This document shows positions 39,574 through 47,623 of a stretch of 64,000 nt of DNA, piece by piece; the stretch's first letter is position 1, and the number at the start of each line of letters is the position of its first letter. A model generated the notes under the pieces. The model saw nothing but the letters and a program-made list of their open reading frames with translations. It was not told the DNA's origin and searched no databases. The DNA is from an uncultured Collinsella sp. (GTDB taxonomy: Bacteria > Actinomycetota > Coriobacteriia > Coriobacteriales > Coriobacteriaceae). The DNA is taken from positions 1 through 64,000 of the forward strand of contig UQLF01000011.1 in NCBI GenBank assembly GCA_900541875.1, in the 5' to 3' direction. A program made the translations under genes and the position numbers.

Positions 39574-40272
39574 TTACTCCTCGTCTTCGGCGGCCTCAGA
39601 TTTTTTAACGCTAGCACGCTTCTTCTTTTTGGAGAGATCCAGACCAAAACGTTTAACAAGCATTTCGCAAATCTCGCTCGAACGGGCCTTGAGATAGCTG
39701 CCCTTGCCGTTCTCGGCGTCGAACTTAAGGCGCAGCGCGAGCTTCTCAGCGACCTCGGCATCGATCTCGCCCTGGCCAAACTCGTACAGGCAACCGAGCA
39801 TATCGCGATACTCAAGGTCGCCGTGGTAGCACTGGATGGCCTCATCCAGGATCGGCCAAGCCTCGCGCGAACGCTCGACGCCCGTAGCTCCCCACACGCA
39901 CAGCAGGTGGAAGGCGGCGTAGCGCAGCGTGGAGGAAATCTCGTCGAACAGCGCGGTCTCGGCACCCTCAAAGGCATCGCCCAGCTGCTCGGGGCAGGTG
40001 GTAGCGAGCGCCGCCAGAGCATCGAGGGCTTCCCAACGGGTCTGCGCCTCGGGGCGGTCGAGCGCCTCGATCAGCGCGGGCACGCAGGGCACGACGCGCT
40101 GCGGGTCGCGCTCGGCCAGCAGATGCAGCACGCGGGCGGCAAACTGGCGGATGCGGCGCGTGGGGCAGCCGAGCTCCTTGACCAGACGGTCGACGGCGTT
40201 CTCGTTCTCCTCTGCCAGCTGAAGCTGTGCCAGCTCCTCATCGGTGAGCTGTTCTTCCTTGTTTTCTGCCAT
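39574..40272 (-). CDS. HEAT-repeat protein
   Basis: 232 residues: an acidic N-terminus, then helical repeats (TRRIRQFAARVLHLLAERDP, ALIEALDRPEAQTRWEALDALAALATTCP, HLLCVWGATGVERSREAWPI), and a basic C-terminal KKKKRASVKKSE before an acidic end. HEAT repeats bind proteins. It is encoded between icd and a small membrane protein and has no signal peptide, so it is cytoplasmic; the partner is unknown. Confidence 0.75.
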   Translation of the reverse strand: MAENKEEQLTDEELAQLQLAEENENAVDRLVKELGCPTRRIRQFAARVLHLLAERDPQRVVPCVPALIEALDRPEAQTRWEALDALAALATTCPEQLGDAFEGAETALFDEISSTLRYAAFHLLCVWGATGVERSREAWPILDEAIQCYHGDLEYRDMLGCLYEFGQGEIDAEVAEKLALRLKFDAENGKGSYLKARSSEICEMLVKRFGLDLSKKKKRASVKKSEAAEDEE

Positions 40273-40287
40273 AGTTACCTCTTCTTA

Positions 40288-40716
40288 CTATTTCTTAGCG
40301 TGCTTGCCAGCACCCTTGCTGTCATCGGTGACCGAGATGAGCTGTCGATCGGCTGCGCCATTGTGGCGCGCACGGCGACGCTCCTCGGCGTCGCCCGCGT
40401 CGGCGGCGGCGCGATGGGCCTTGTTGACGTTAAAGACCTCGTCGTGCTTGCGCCACGGGCCAACGGACTCGCCAAAGCTCATCTTAAGGCCGGCGATAAA
40501 GCCGCCGAGCCAGCCGATCGGCGCAAACTGCACCAGCGGGAACAGCGAAAACACCCAGGTCAGTAGTACAACCGCTGCCGCACCTGCAAAATTGGCAATC
40601 CAGTAGTCGCGCTTGGTGATCACGCGCTTTTCGCAGGCCCACTGGCCGCACAAAAAGCCAATGTAGATCGCAAAGATAAAGAGCACCAACGCGAGCACCA
40701 CGAACGTCCAGCTCAT
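40288..40716 (-). CDS. small two-helix membrane protein
   Basis: 142 residues from the ATG at 40716, with GGGGAG upstream. Transmembrane segments at about 4-23 and 38-60 or a little beyond, then a hydrophilic, Arg/Lys/His-rich cytoplasmic tail (about 75-142). I do not recognise the family. It lies 5 nt after the dehydrogenase with the metal-binding tail. Confidence 0.65.
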   Translation of the reverse strand: MSWTFVVLALVLFIFAIYIGFLCGQWACEKRVITKRDYWIANFAGAAAVVLLTWVFSLFPLVQFAPIGWLGGFIAGLKMSFGESVGPWRKHDEVFNVNKAHRAAADAGDAEERRRARHNGAADRQLISVTDDSKGAGKHAKK

Positions 40717-40721
40717 GGGCG

Positions 40722-41801
40722 CTACTCCCCGTGATGGTGGCCGCAGCAGCACTCGTGGCCGTCATCATGGCCGTGGCCGCCGCAGCACTCGTGGTCCTCG
40801 CCGTGATGGTGGCCGCAACCGCACTCATGGTCGTCGCCGTGCTCGCCGCAACCGCAGCCGTCCTCGTGAGCACCGTGCTCTTCGGGACGATACTGCGACC
40901 AGTCCAGACCGGCGGCGATGGCGTCAGCCTCCTCCTTGTACAGGACCGTGATGGCCTGGGTGCCCAGCTTGGCGCCACCGATGGCGTCGAGCATGTCGTA
41001 GAGCGTAAAGGCGACGTCGGCGCCGGGCAGCGCGAGCTCGCGGTCATCGGCGTAGGCGAGCGCCAGGCGCAGGTCCTTAATGAAGTGCTCGACCATAAAG
41101 CCGGGCTTGTAGTCGCCGTCGAGCGCCTTGGGAGCCAGGCTCTCCATGGCGCCGGACTTGCCGGTACCGCCCAGGATCATCTGGCGGGTCTTCTCCAGGT
41201 CAAGGCCGCTCAGCTCGGCAAATGCCATGGCGTCTGCCATGCCGACCATGCAGGCGCCCAGCGACACCTGGTTGGCGAGCTTGGCAGCCTGGCCCTTGCC
41301 GGCGCCGTCGAAGCAGCAGATGTTGGCCGCAAAGGTGGCAAGGATGTCGCGGACCGGCGCGATGTCATTCTCGGTAGCGCCCACGATAGCCGTGAGCGTA
41401 CCGGCGATAGCGCCCGACTCGCCGCCGGTGACGGGGCAGTCAAACGCCATGCGACCAGAAACCTGGGCGGCCTCGGCAATGTCACGGGCGAGCTCGGGCG
41501 AGCTCGTGGTGAGGTCGATCAAGACCGCGCCCGGCTTGGTGCACGCGAGTAGGCCGTCGCCCGCCAGGTAGAGTTCCTCGACCTCGGAGGGATAGCCCAC
41601 CATGGTAAAGACGACATCGGCGTTAGCCACGGCATCGGCCGGCGTATCAGCCCAGGCAGCACCGCGCTCGATGAGCGCCGCGGCCTTGGACTTGGTGCGG
41701 TTGTTAACCGTGACGGGGTAGCCGGCGTCCAGAATGTGACCGGCGATGGGGGCACCCATGATTCCGGTGCCGATAAATGCGACAGAGAGCTTGTTTGCCA
41801 T
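40722..41801 (-). CDS. beta-hydroxyacid dehydrogenase with His/Cys-rich metal tail
   Basis: 359 residues. Residues 1-300 are a 3-hydroxyisobutyrate/tartronate-semialdehyde-type reductase: Rossmann FIGTGIMGAPIAGHI, substrate motif DCPVTGGESGAIAGTL, catalytic Lys region GKGQAAKLANQV. The last 53 residues (307-359) hold 14 His and 9 Cys in CGCGEHG, CGCGHHHG and CCCGHHHG blocks, far beyond the normal end of the family. The tail should bind Ni, Zn or Cu. Note hypA and hypB at 55-56 kb. The start has AAAGGAAAGG upstream. Confidence 0.85.
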   Translation of the reverse strand: MANKLSVAFIGTGIMGAPIAGHILDAGYPVTVNNRTKSKAAALIERGAAWADTPADAVANADVVFTMVGYPSEVEELYLAGDGLLACTKPGAVLIDLTTSSPELARDIAEAAQVSGRMAFDCPVTGGESGAIAGTLTAIVGATENDIAPVRDILATFAANICCFDGAGKGQAAKLANQVSLGACMVGMADAMAFAELSGLDLEKTRQMILGGTGKSGAMESLAPKALDGDYKPGFMVEHFIKDLRLALAYADDRELALPGADVAFTLYDMLDAIGGAKLGTQAITVLYKEEADAIAAGLDWSQYRPEEHGAHEDGCGCGEHGDDHECGCGHHHGEDHECCGGHGHDDGHECCCGHHHGE

Positions 41802-41899
41802 GAAACCTTTCCTTTTGGGTTGGGTGTTGTTACCAGGTTGAATACTCGGTGCCAGCGTTTGGGCAGTGAGTTGGGATCGATTACGGCCGCAGCACTTGC

Positions 41900-42853
41900 C
41901 TACTGGCCGCGCACACGGCGCGCGATGCGGTCGGAAAGCGAGGCTTTCTCGGCGCGGTTCTTACCCCAAAACGCGCAGGCCACCATGCCGGGGCCCACGT
42001 GCGAACCGATGGTGGGGCCCACGGAGCTGCGAATGATCGTGACGTCGGCGCAGCCCTCTTCCTTGCGGATGGCGGCCTCGAGCCAGTCGCCGTCCTTCTC
42101 GGCATCGGCCGTCATGATGGCGATGGGCATGGTGCGATCGGGCACGTAGTTCTCGCGGAACGACTTGAGGATGGACTTGAGCGCCTTCTTGCGGCCGCGG
42201 TTGACGCCGATCAGCGACAGCGAGCCGGCCAGGTCGTAGGAGAGCTCGGGCTTGACATCGAGCTTTGCCGTGAGCTGTGCCGCCGCGGGCGGAATGCGGC
42301 CGCCGGCAGCCAGTGCGTCGAAGCTCTCGAGCGTAAAGTAGCCGTGGACGTAGGTCTTTGCCTCGTTTGCCCAATCGACCAGCTGCTTGGCGGTCAGTCC
42401 CGCCGAACGCTGGCGCACGGCCTCGAGCGCCAAAAGCGCGCCGGTCGCGCAGGGCAGAGCGTTGTCGACCACGTAGAGCTCAAAGTTGGGATACTCGGCG
42501 CGCACGGCATCTGCCGCCTGGCACGCGGAGTTGTAGCTCGACGACAGCGCCGAGGTAAAGCACAGGTAGACCGTGGGCGTGCCCTCTTTGGCGCACTCGG
42601 TAAAGAACTCGATATAGCGACCGAGCGACACAGCCGAGGTGGACACGCGGGCACCGGCGCGCATGCGGTCGTAGAACTCCTTAGGGCTCATGCTCGACCA
42701 GATATCGTCCGTGCGCTCCTCGCCATCGATGATAAAGGGGAAGCCCAAGATATCGACATCGAGGTTCGCGGCGACCTCGGGGCTAAAGTCGCAGCAGGTA
42801 TCGACGACGATGCGGCAGCGGTCAGAATGGCCAGTAGATGCAGCCTTGTCCAT
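41900..42853 (-). CDS. DegV family fatty-acid-binding protein
   Basis: 317 residues from the ATG at 42853 (AAGGAG upstream). DegV fold: RIVVDTCCDFSPEVA, SMSPKEFYDRMRAGARVSTSAVS, then CFTSALSSSYNSAC and VVDNALPCATGALLALEAV. FakB-like DegV proteins bind fatty acids for FakA kinase; which ligand is bound here cannot be read. It is monocistronic. Confidence 0.88.
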   Translation of the reverse strand: MDKAASTGHSDRCRIVVDTCCDFSPEVAANLDVDILGFPFIIDGEERTDDIWSSMSPKEFYDRMRAGARVSTSAVSLGRYIEFFTECAKEGTPTVYLCFTSALSSSYNSACQAADAVRAEYPNFELYVVDNALPCATGALLALEAVRQRSAGLTAKQLVDWANEAKTYVHGYFTLESFDALAAGGRIPPAAAQLTAKLDVKPELSYDLAGSLSLIGVNRGRKKALKSILKSFRENYVPDRTMPIAIMTADAEKDGDWLEAAIRKEEGCADVTIIRSSVGPTIGSHVGPGMVACAFWGKNRAEKASLSDRIARRVRGQ

Positions 42854-42871
42854 CAAAGCGACTCCTTACGT

Positions 42872-42903
42872 AAAAAGGCGGCCACCCGCATGGGATGGCC
42901 GCC
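42872..42903 (-). terminator. terminator of hpf
   Basis: GGCGGCCA/TGGCCGCC arms followed on the minus strand by TTTTTA, 30 nt after the hpf stop. Confidence 0.8.
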
Positions 42904-42932
42904 AGCCGTTAACTCATGCAAGTTAACGTATT

Positions 42933-43517
42933 TTACTCGTCAAGTGTTTCGATACGGGGCTTGATGATGCCATATCCACCATTCTTACGGTGATACACCA
43001 CATTGATGAGGCCAGTCGTCGCGTTCTCGAACACGTAGAAGTCGTGACCGAGCAGATCGGTCTGCACCAGCGCCTGCTCCTCAGTCATCGGGGTGACATC
43101 GATGACCTTCTCGCGGACGAGCAGGTCGTCCTCCTCCTCGGGCAGCAGCAGGTCGGCCAGATCCTCGACGCGCTCGACCGGTGCGACATCCGCTGCGCTG
43201 GCACCGCCCTGGCGGTTGTCCACGACCTTGGTCTTGAACTTGCGCAGCTGGCGGGTGACCTTATCGGCGGAGAGGTCGATGGCGGCGTACATATCCGCAC
43301 CGTGCTCGGCAACGCGAATCACCGAACCGCGGACACGAACCGTAACCTCGACGATTGCCGGGTTGGGGTTCGAGGGGTTCTTCTCATAGCGAAGTACAAC
43401 GTCGACCGTCATGGGCTCGATATCGAAAACCTTGAGCGCCTCGCCGATCTTCTCATCCACATGCGCACGCAGAGCATCGGTTACCGTCGTCTTGCGTCCA
43501 GAAACCTTGATATCCAT
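42933..43517 (-). CDS. hpf: ribosome hibernation promoting factor, long form
   Basis: 194 residues from the ATG at 43517 (GGAG upstream; the frame continues 20 codons earlier without support). The N-terminal S30AE domain begins MDIKVSGRKTTVTDALRAHV and binds the 30S subunit. The C-terminal domain (about 135-194) has VIDVTPMTEEQALVQTDLLGHDFYVFEN, which dimerises ribosomes into 100S particles. Its length marks the long HPF of non-gammaproteobacteria. It has its own terminator. Confidence 0.94.
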   Translation of the reverse strand: MDIKVSGRKTTVTDALRAHVDEKIGEALKVFDIEPMTVDVVLRYEKNPSNPNPAIVEVTVRVRGSVIRVAEHGADMYAAIDLSADKVTRQLRKFKTKVVDNRQGGASAADVAPVERVEDLADLLLPEEEDDLLVREKVIDVTPMTEEQALVQTDLLGHDFYVFENATTGLINVVYHRKNGGYGIIKPRIETLDE

Positions 43518-43734
43518 ACGTGGCTCCAATCTGCCTCGGGGACTTACTGTACTGGCTATGTACCCATTGCCGTGCATTTAATCACGCGGATTCCCAAAGA
43601 CCCGAATAACGATTGCTTGATACCGCATACCGAAGTCTCGCACTTTTCTGTGGCAAAGTGCGCTATAGGAGGGCGACGGCGACTTTGGTTTTGCACCTAA
43701 AAAATGTCTTTGACCTGCTGGTTTTACGGAAACG

Positions 43735-43768
43735 AAAAAGCCGGGCTCCCCTGTTGGGAAAGCCCGGC
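43735..43768 (-). terminator. terminator of the lipoprotein gene
   Basis: GCCGGGCT/AGCCCGGC arms with TTTTTCG on the minus strand. Confidence 0.85.
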
Positions 43769-43834
43769 AATGCGTGTTGAAACCGTGAAGAGGTGTCCTT
43801 TCCAACGTATAGGAGACACCACCCCTAGCAATAA

Positions 43835-44860
43835 CTAGCTATTGAGTTTGTTAATGTCGTCGTCAGTGATGGTGCCTTCCTGGCTGGACGATTTGTCCTC
43901 GGAGGATGCGGTCGCATTGTTGGAATCGGAAGACTCGACGCCGGAGGACGTGGTCTCACTGGACTCAGAGTCGCCCGGCTGCACGTTAGCGCCCGAAACC
44001 GTCTTAGTGGTGAGGTCGTAGGGCATCGTACCATACCAGACAGAGTGGACCGCCTCGAGCGTGCCGTCGGCCGTAATACCGTCGAGGGCATCGCTCACGG
44101 CACGACACAGTTCGTCATTGGACGAGAGGCCCGCAACACCAAGCGTCGAGGGCGCCTCGAGCGCACCGACATAGGAAATCTCGCTCATCAGGCGTGCAAG
44201 GTAGCCGCCGGCCGTGGAGTCGCAGATCACATAGTCGACCTCGCCGGACTCGAGCGCCTCAAAGCACTCGTTGATGTTGGAGTAGGTCTTTTGGTTGGCG
44301 GTAATGCTCTGCTTGGCAAGCGCCTCCTGCGAGGCCGAGGACATCTGGACACCCAGGGTAGACGTGTTAAGGGTATCGGTGGAAACGCTTAGCGACCCAC
44401 CATCGCTGGTTTTACCGAACACGGAAGCGGCATCGTACAGGCAGGTGCCGAGCGAGCTAACGTCCCCGTCTGTGGAGTTGATCCCGCCGATAAAGATATC
44501 AGCCTTTTTGTCGCCGAGCGCGGAACCCGCCGAGGACGCATCGACAAAGGCGACCTTAAGGCCCATGCGGCTTGCGAGGGCGCGGGCAGCGTCGACTGCA
44601 TACCCCGTAAGCTCGCCGTCAGCGCCCTGCATCGCCTGCGGCGCATCGGAAGTATCGAGGGCGACCGTCAGGGTTCCGGGAGTGACCAGGGCATCGTCCG
44701 ACACCGCCGGCGTGACCGTCTCGTACTCGATCTGGTCGATCGTGGGAGTCGTGAACGTAGACAGCGGGTTGAACGCGCATCCGCTCAGGCCCAAAACGGC
44801 GATGACCGCTGCGGTCCCAGCACCTAACCGAGCCGCGTGCATCAAGCTGCCCCTCACCAT
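43835..44860 (-). CDS. substrate-binding lipoprotein (amino-acid ABC type)
   Basis: About 341 residues. An N-terminal lipoprotein signal with lipobox LSGC at about residues 27-30, then a SBP_bac_3 fold (about 68-285: TLTVALDTSDAPQAMQGADGEL, FVDASSAGSALGDKKADIFIGG, LESGEVDYVICDSTAGGYLA). A Ser/Glu-rich tail follows. No permease or ATPase gene lies next to it. The ATG at 44842 is an equally good start. The frame stays open for 166 codons upstream without coding features. Confidence 0.8.
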   Translation of the reverse strand: MVRGSLMHAARLGAGTAAVIAVLGLSGCAFNPLSTFTTPTIDQIEYETVTPAVSDDALVTPGTLTVALDTSDAPQAMQGADGELTGYAVDAARALASRMGLKVAFVDASSAGSALGDKKADIFIGGINSTDGDVSSLGTCLYDAASVFGKTSDGGSLSVSTDTLNTSTLGVQMSSASQEALAKQSITANQKTYSNINECFEALESGEVDYVICDSTAGGYLARLMSEISYVGALEAPSTLGVAGLSSNDELCRAVSDALDGITADGTLEAVHSVWYGTMPYDLTTKTVSGANVQPGDSESSETTSSGVESSDSNNATASSEDKSSSQEGTITDDDINKLNS

Positions 44861-45191
44861 GTCCACTACCCTGCCTTCTGTGTCGTATACGATCCGTGCG
44901 TTGCGCGGAATATCAGGTTGTTCCCACCAGCTGACCTGGTATTTGACCCCACACTTGCGCACCGGGGTGTTTGCTCGGGAGGCCGCAGCCACCTTCACGA
45001 CTGACCCGCTCGCCCGCGAGGCGGTATTGCCCCAAAGAAAGTAGAACGGACGGTGCGGCTTACATCTAGGACGCGCCATGATCGCGCCGCGCGCACGCGG
45101 TCGCTTACGTGGATCCCTTTGACCGCGTCTGTCTTGGACTAGGACGGGCATTTCGTCCGTCCGCAACCACAGCCTGGTAGGAACGTAGCGC

Positions 45192-45220
45192 ATTATAGCT
45201 AAGTTCAAGCTAAAGTTTAA
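45192..45220 (-). promoter_or_regulatory. candidate promoter of the lipoprotein gene
   Basis: A perfect TATAAT (minus strand, 45197-45192) with TTAAAC 17 bp upstream. Transcription from here would give a leader of about 325 nt. Confidence 0.45.
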
Positions 45221-45296
45221 GGTTAAGGGCGTCATTCGCATCGTGCGCACAGATTTTGCAGGTCGAAGCGGGCCGTTCGTGGCCCCGTGAAGCCCA

Positions 45297-45340
45297 GAGC
45301 TCCCCTGCGGGGAGCTCCGGGGCACCCGTCTCAGGGTGCC
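45297..45340. other. two adjacent strong hairpins
   Basis: GAGCTCCCC-TGC-GGGGAGCTC (45297-45317) and GGCACCC/GGGTGCC (45321-45340). They abut the MITE-like element. No T-tract, so not simple terminators. Confidence 0.6.
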
Positions 45341-45341
45341 G

Positions 45342-45558
45342 TGTGCAAAAAACGGCAAATATGAGTACTGTTACCAATTTAGTAGCAGCGTATTACCGCC
45401 TCACGAGCCCTTTTTGAGTTCCGCACAGCCTGCTTGGCGCCAAGATATTCCACATTCGTTTATTATCTCTTCGCTGAATCCAGATTATCGGCCCAAGTTT
45501 CTTTGTTTTTGCTGTCACTAATCTAGTAACAATACTCATATTTGCCGTTTTTTGCACA
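45342..45558. repeat. MITE-like element with 48-bp terminal inverted repeats
   Basis: The left arm 45342-45389 and right arm 45511-45558 are inverse copies with 6 mismatches in 48 (tips TGTGCAAAAAACGGCAAATA). The 121-bp AT-rich interior has no coding potential. It lies in the 733-bp gap between the lipoprotein gene and the gene at 45594. Confidence 0.75.
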
Positions 45559-45593
45559 GAGCATATAAACAGACCCCCTATAAAGCCATAGTT

Positions 45594-46703
45594 TTACGCT
45601 GGTTTGAGCCCAAAGCACGCTCGGAGCGTATTCAGCAGAGCATCTTGCCTCTTTCGACGAGCCTCTACGCGATTCTGATATCGCTTACCCATACGCTGGT
45701 GGATGCGCCATGCGAGTGCTTCCATCGCTTCCATGTCACAGAGCATTTCGTTGTTGACCGTCGCGACCTCGATTCCCATAGTAATCAAGCCCGTGTTGCG
45801 CTTTTCATCATGGATACGTCCCCTCCGGGAGGAATGACCCAGCTCACCGTTGTATTCCAGGTCAAACCGGGCTGCTTCCTGATACGCATCGCAAACTGCA
45901 TGCGGCATCCCCGAGATTGCCTGCGCGCGGTCATCGAACTCAATCTTGTAGTCGGTCTTAAAGGGACCGCAGGCAAATCCGCCATAGGAAAACGGAAGCG
46001 AAAACAGAGCGAGCATGATGCACTCCATGGGCGAGCGCAAGTTTTCTGACAAGTAGGGACACAGACGCTGCAGCTGCTTGGCCGCGTTCCCCTTGCATAC
46101 CGCGAGGTAATCTGCCAGACGATCGGGCATCAGCACCGGCTCAACCTCAAAGTAGCCCACATCTGCTGGCTGGTCCTTGTCCTTTGCAAGTTTATTCGTA
46201 ACAGGCGAGGTGTAGGGAGGCAGATACTTCCCGCGGTCACTCAGCGAAATCTTAGAGCACAGCTCCTGAGCCAGGGCAAATGCCTGGATGCAGCCGACCT
46301 CGCGCGCAACGGCAACACAAAGGGCCTCGGGAGATAGACTGTACACCCCCGGTTCTACCTCTAGAATCGAGCCGGCGGGCAACCCGGAGCATACGGACCA
46401 GCCCACGCCAGGCATGCGGCGGCGCTGCGCCGCAGATCCCACCAGCAAGCAAAGATCTTCTTGCACCTCGCCGCTTGCGGCCCCAATCCGCACCAAGTCG
46501 GGAAGATAGATGTCCTCAGTCGAGGGCGACGACGTGCACAGCACACGGCGCTCTTCATCGGGATCGAGGTCCCTCCAGCTGATGTAACCCATTTGTCGGC
46601 GCTCGGCGCGCATCATGCGTAGCGCCGAGGCACCCGTCAAAATTACGGAAGCAGCCAGCTGCTCGCTTGCAGGCTTGCCACGCTGCCCGATCTTTATTGC
46701 CAT
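45594..46703 (-). CDS. AbiEi/DUF559-like protein with nuclease-fold C-terminus
   Basis: 369 residues from the ATG at 46703 (GGGGTGG upstream). The C-terminal third has FDLEYNGELGHSS, a downstream Asp/Glu-Arg pair (DEKRNTGLITMGIEV) and a basic tail, the layout of the Vsr/DUF559 PD-(D/E)XK-like fold found at the end of many actinobacterial AbiEi-type proteins. The N-terminal part is unrecognised. It lies 11 nt after comF. Nuclease activity is a guess; the canonical Lys after the second acid is not obvious. Confidence 0.55.
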   Translation of the reverse strand: MAIKIGQRGKPASEQLAASVILTGASALRMMRAERRQMGYISWRDLDPDEERRVLCTSSPSTEDIYLPDLVRIGAASGEVQEDLCLLVGSAAQRRRMPGVGWSVCSGLPAGSILEVEPGVYSLSPEALCVAVAREVGCIQAFALAQELCSKISLSDRGKYLPPYTSPVTNKLAKDKDQPADVGYFEVEPVLMPDRLADYLAVCKGNAAKQLQRLCPYLSENLRSPMECIMLALFSLPFSYGGFACGPFKTDYKIEFDDRAQAISGMPHAVCDAYQEAARFDLEYNGELGHSSRRGRIHDEKRNTGLITMGIEVATVNNEMLCDMEAMEALAWRIHQRMGKRYQNRVEARRKRQDALLNTLRACFGLKPA

Positions 46704-46714
46704 CTGAACCACCC

Positions 46715-47521
46715 CTACCAAACGCGTGCGATAGCGAGGCCATCAACGGCCGCAGCGCCGGCGCGCTTGAGTTCCGCCGAAGCCGCGGCCATCGTCGCAC
46801 CCGTAGTGATAACGTCGTCGATAAGCAGCAGGCGCTTGCCCTGCACGTCCTCAACGGTCTCATACATGCCTCGGGCGCGTTCACGGCGTTCTTCACGACC
46901 GAGTTCACGCTGGTCGCCATGCCCGTACTTGACGAGAGCATCGAGCAGGGGAACACCCGACAGCTCGCAAAATGGACGCGCAATAGCCTCCATATGATCA
47001 AAACCACGCCGCCGAAACGCTGCCGCCGTCGCAGGCACAAACACCACCACATCCGCACCGGACAGCACACCTCCATAGCGATCGGGCGCTACGACCTGGG
47101 CATGCAGGGCGGTGTCGTAGAGCAGCTCCGCCAGATACGGAGCCAGACGTCGCTCGCCCGCATCCTTGTACGCTTTAATGATGCGCGGCAGCGGATGCGC
47201 ATAGACGGCGCACGCCAGGCAGCGGTCGAGCGCCTCCGCCATTGCCGAGGACGTGCCCTCGACCGAACACTCAGTGCACAGCAAATCCCCAAACGGGGCG
47301 CCGCATCGGGTACAGCTATGACGTGGGTCGATGAGCGTGAGCGCGGCCAGGCAGTCTTGGCAAATAAGCGCACCGGCGCGCTCGCAGCCGGCACATCGTG
47401 TTGGCGACAATGCCTCGAGCGCCTCGCGTGCCACCCGCTCGGCAAACGGTAGCAATTCGTCCGCAAACGGTAGGGCACCGGCACCCTGCAGACAGCTCAA
47501 TATGTTCAGATGGCTCTTCAA
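46715..47521 (-). CDS. comF: ComF family phosphoribosyltransferase-like protein
   Basis: About 268 residues. An N-terminal zinc finger (CAGCERAGALICQDCLAAL, CTRCGAPFGDLLCTEC), then a PRTase domain with the PRPP loop LLLIDDVITTGATM. Homologues act in DNA uptake. The TTG at 47521 is chosen because GGAGGG precedes it by 8 nt; the frame has no ATG start before the zinc finger, and the other upstream start (47584) is also TTG. The ribosome-binding site lies in a hairpin (47527-47559). Confidence 0.85.
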   Translation of the reverse strand: MKSHLNILSCLQGAGALPFADELLPFAERVAREALEALSPTRCAGCERAGALICQDCLAALTLIDPRHSCTRCGAPFGDLLCTECSVEGTSSAMAEALDRCLACAVYAHPLPRIIKAYKDAGERRLAPYLAELLYDTALHAQVVAPDRYGGVLSGADVVVFVPATAAAFRRRGFDHMEAIARPFCELSGVPLLDALVKYGHGDQRELGREERRERARGMYETVEDVQGKRLLLIDDVITTGATMAAASAELKRAGAAAVDGLAIARVW

Positions 47522-47526
47522 GACAC

Positions 47527-47559
47527 AACCCTCCCTACGCTCGGTCGCAGGGAGGGTTG
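47527..47559 (-). promoter_or_regulatory. hairpin covering the comF ribosome-binding site
   Basis: AACCCTCCCT/AGGGAGGGTT arms with a 12-nt loop. The GGAGGG Shine-Dalgarno of comF forms one arm, so translation may be limited by structure. Confidence 0.5.
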
Positions 47560-47623
47560 TTGATTCAGCGCTATGATACCCCAATGCGCTCGGGGCAAGG
47601 CGAGCTAAATCCGCTCGCGGGCG

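Noticed and set aside
44861..45358. A 166-codon N-terminal extension of the lipoprotein
   Set aside because: It would bury the lipoprotein signal peptide, and the extension has no recognisable domain. The ATG at 44860 or 44842 with a nearby ribosome-binding site is more sensible.
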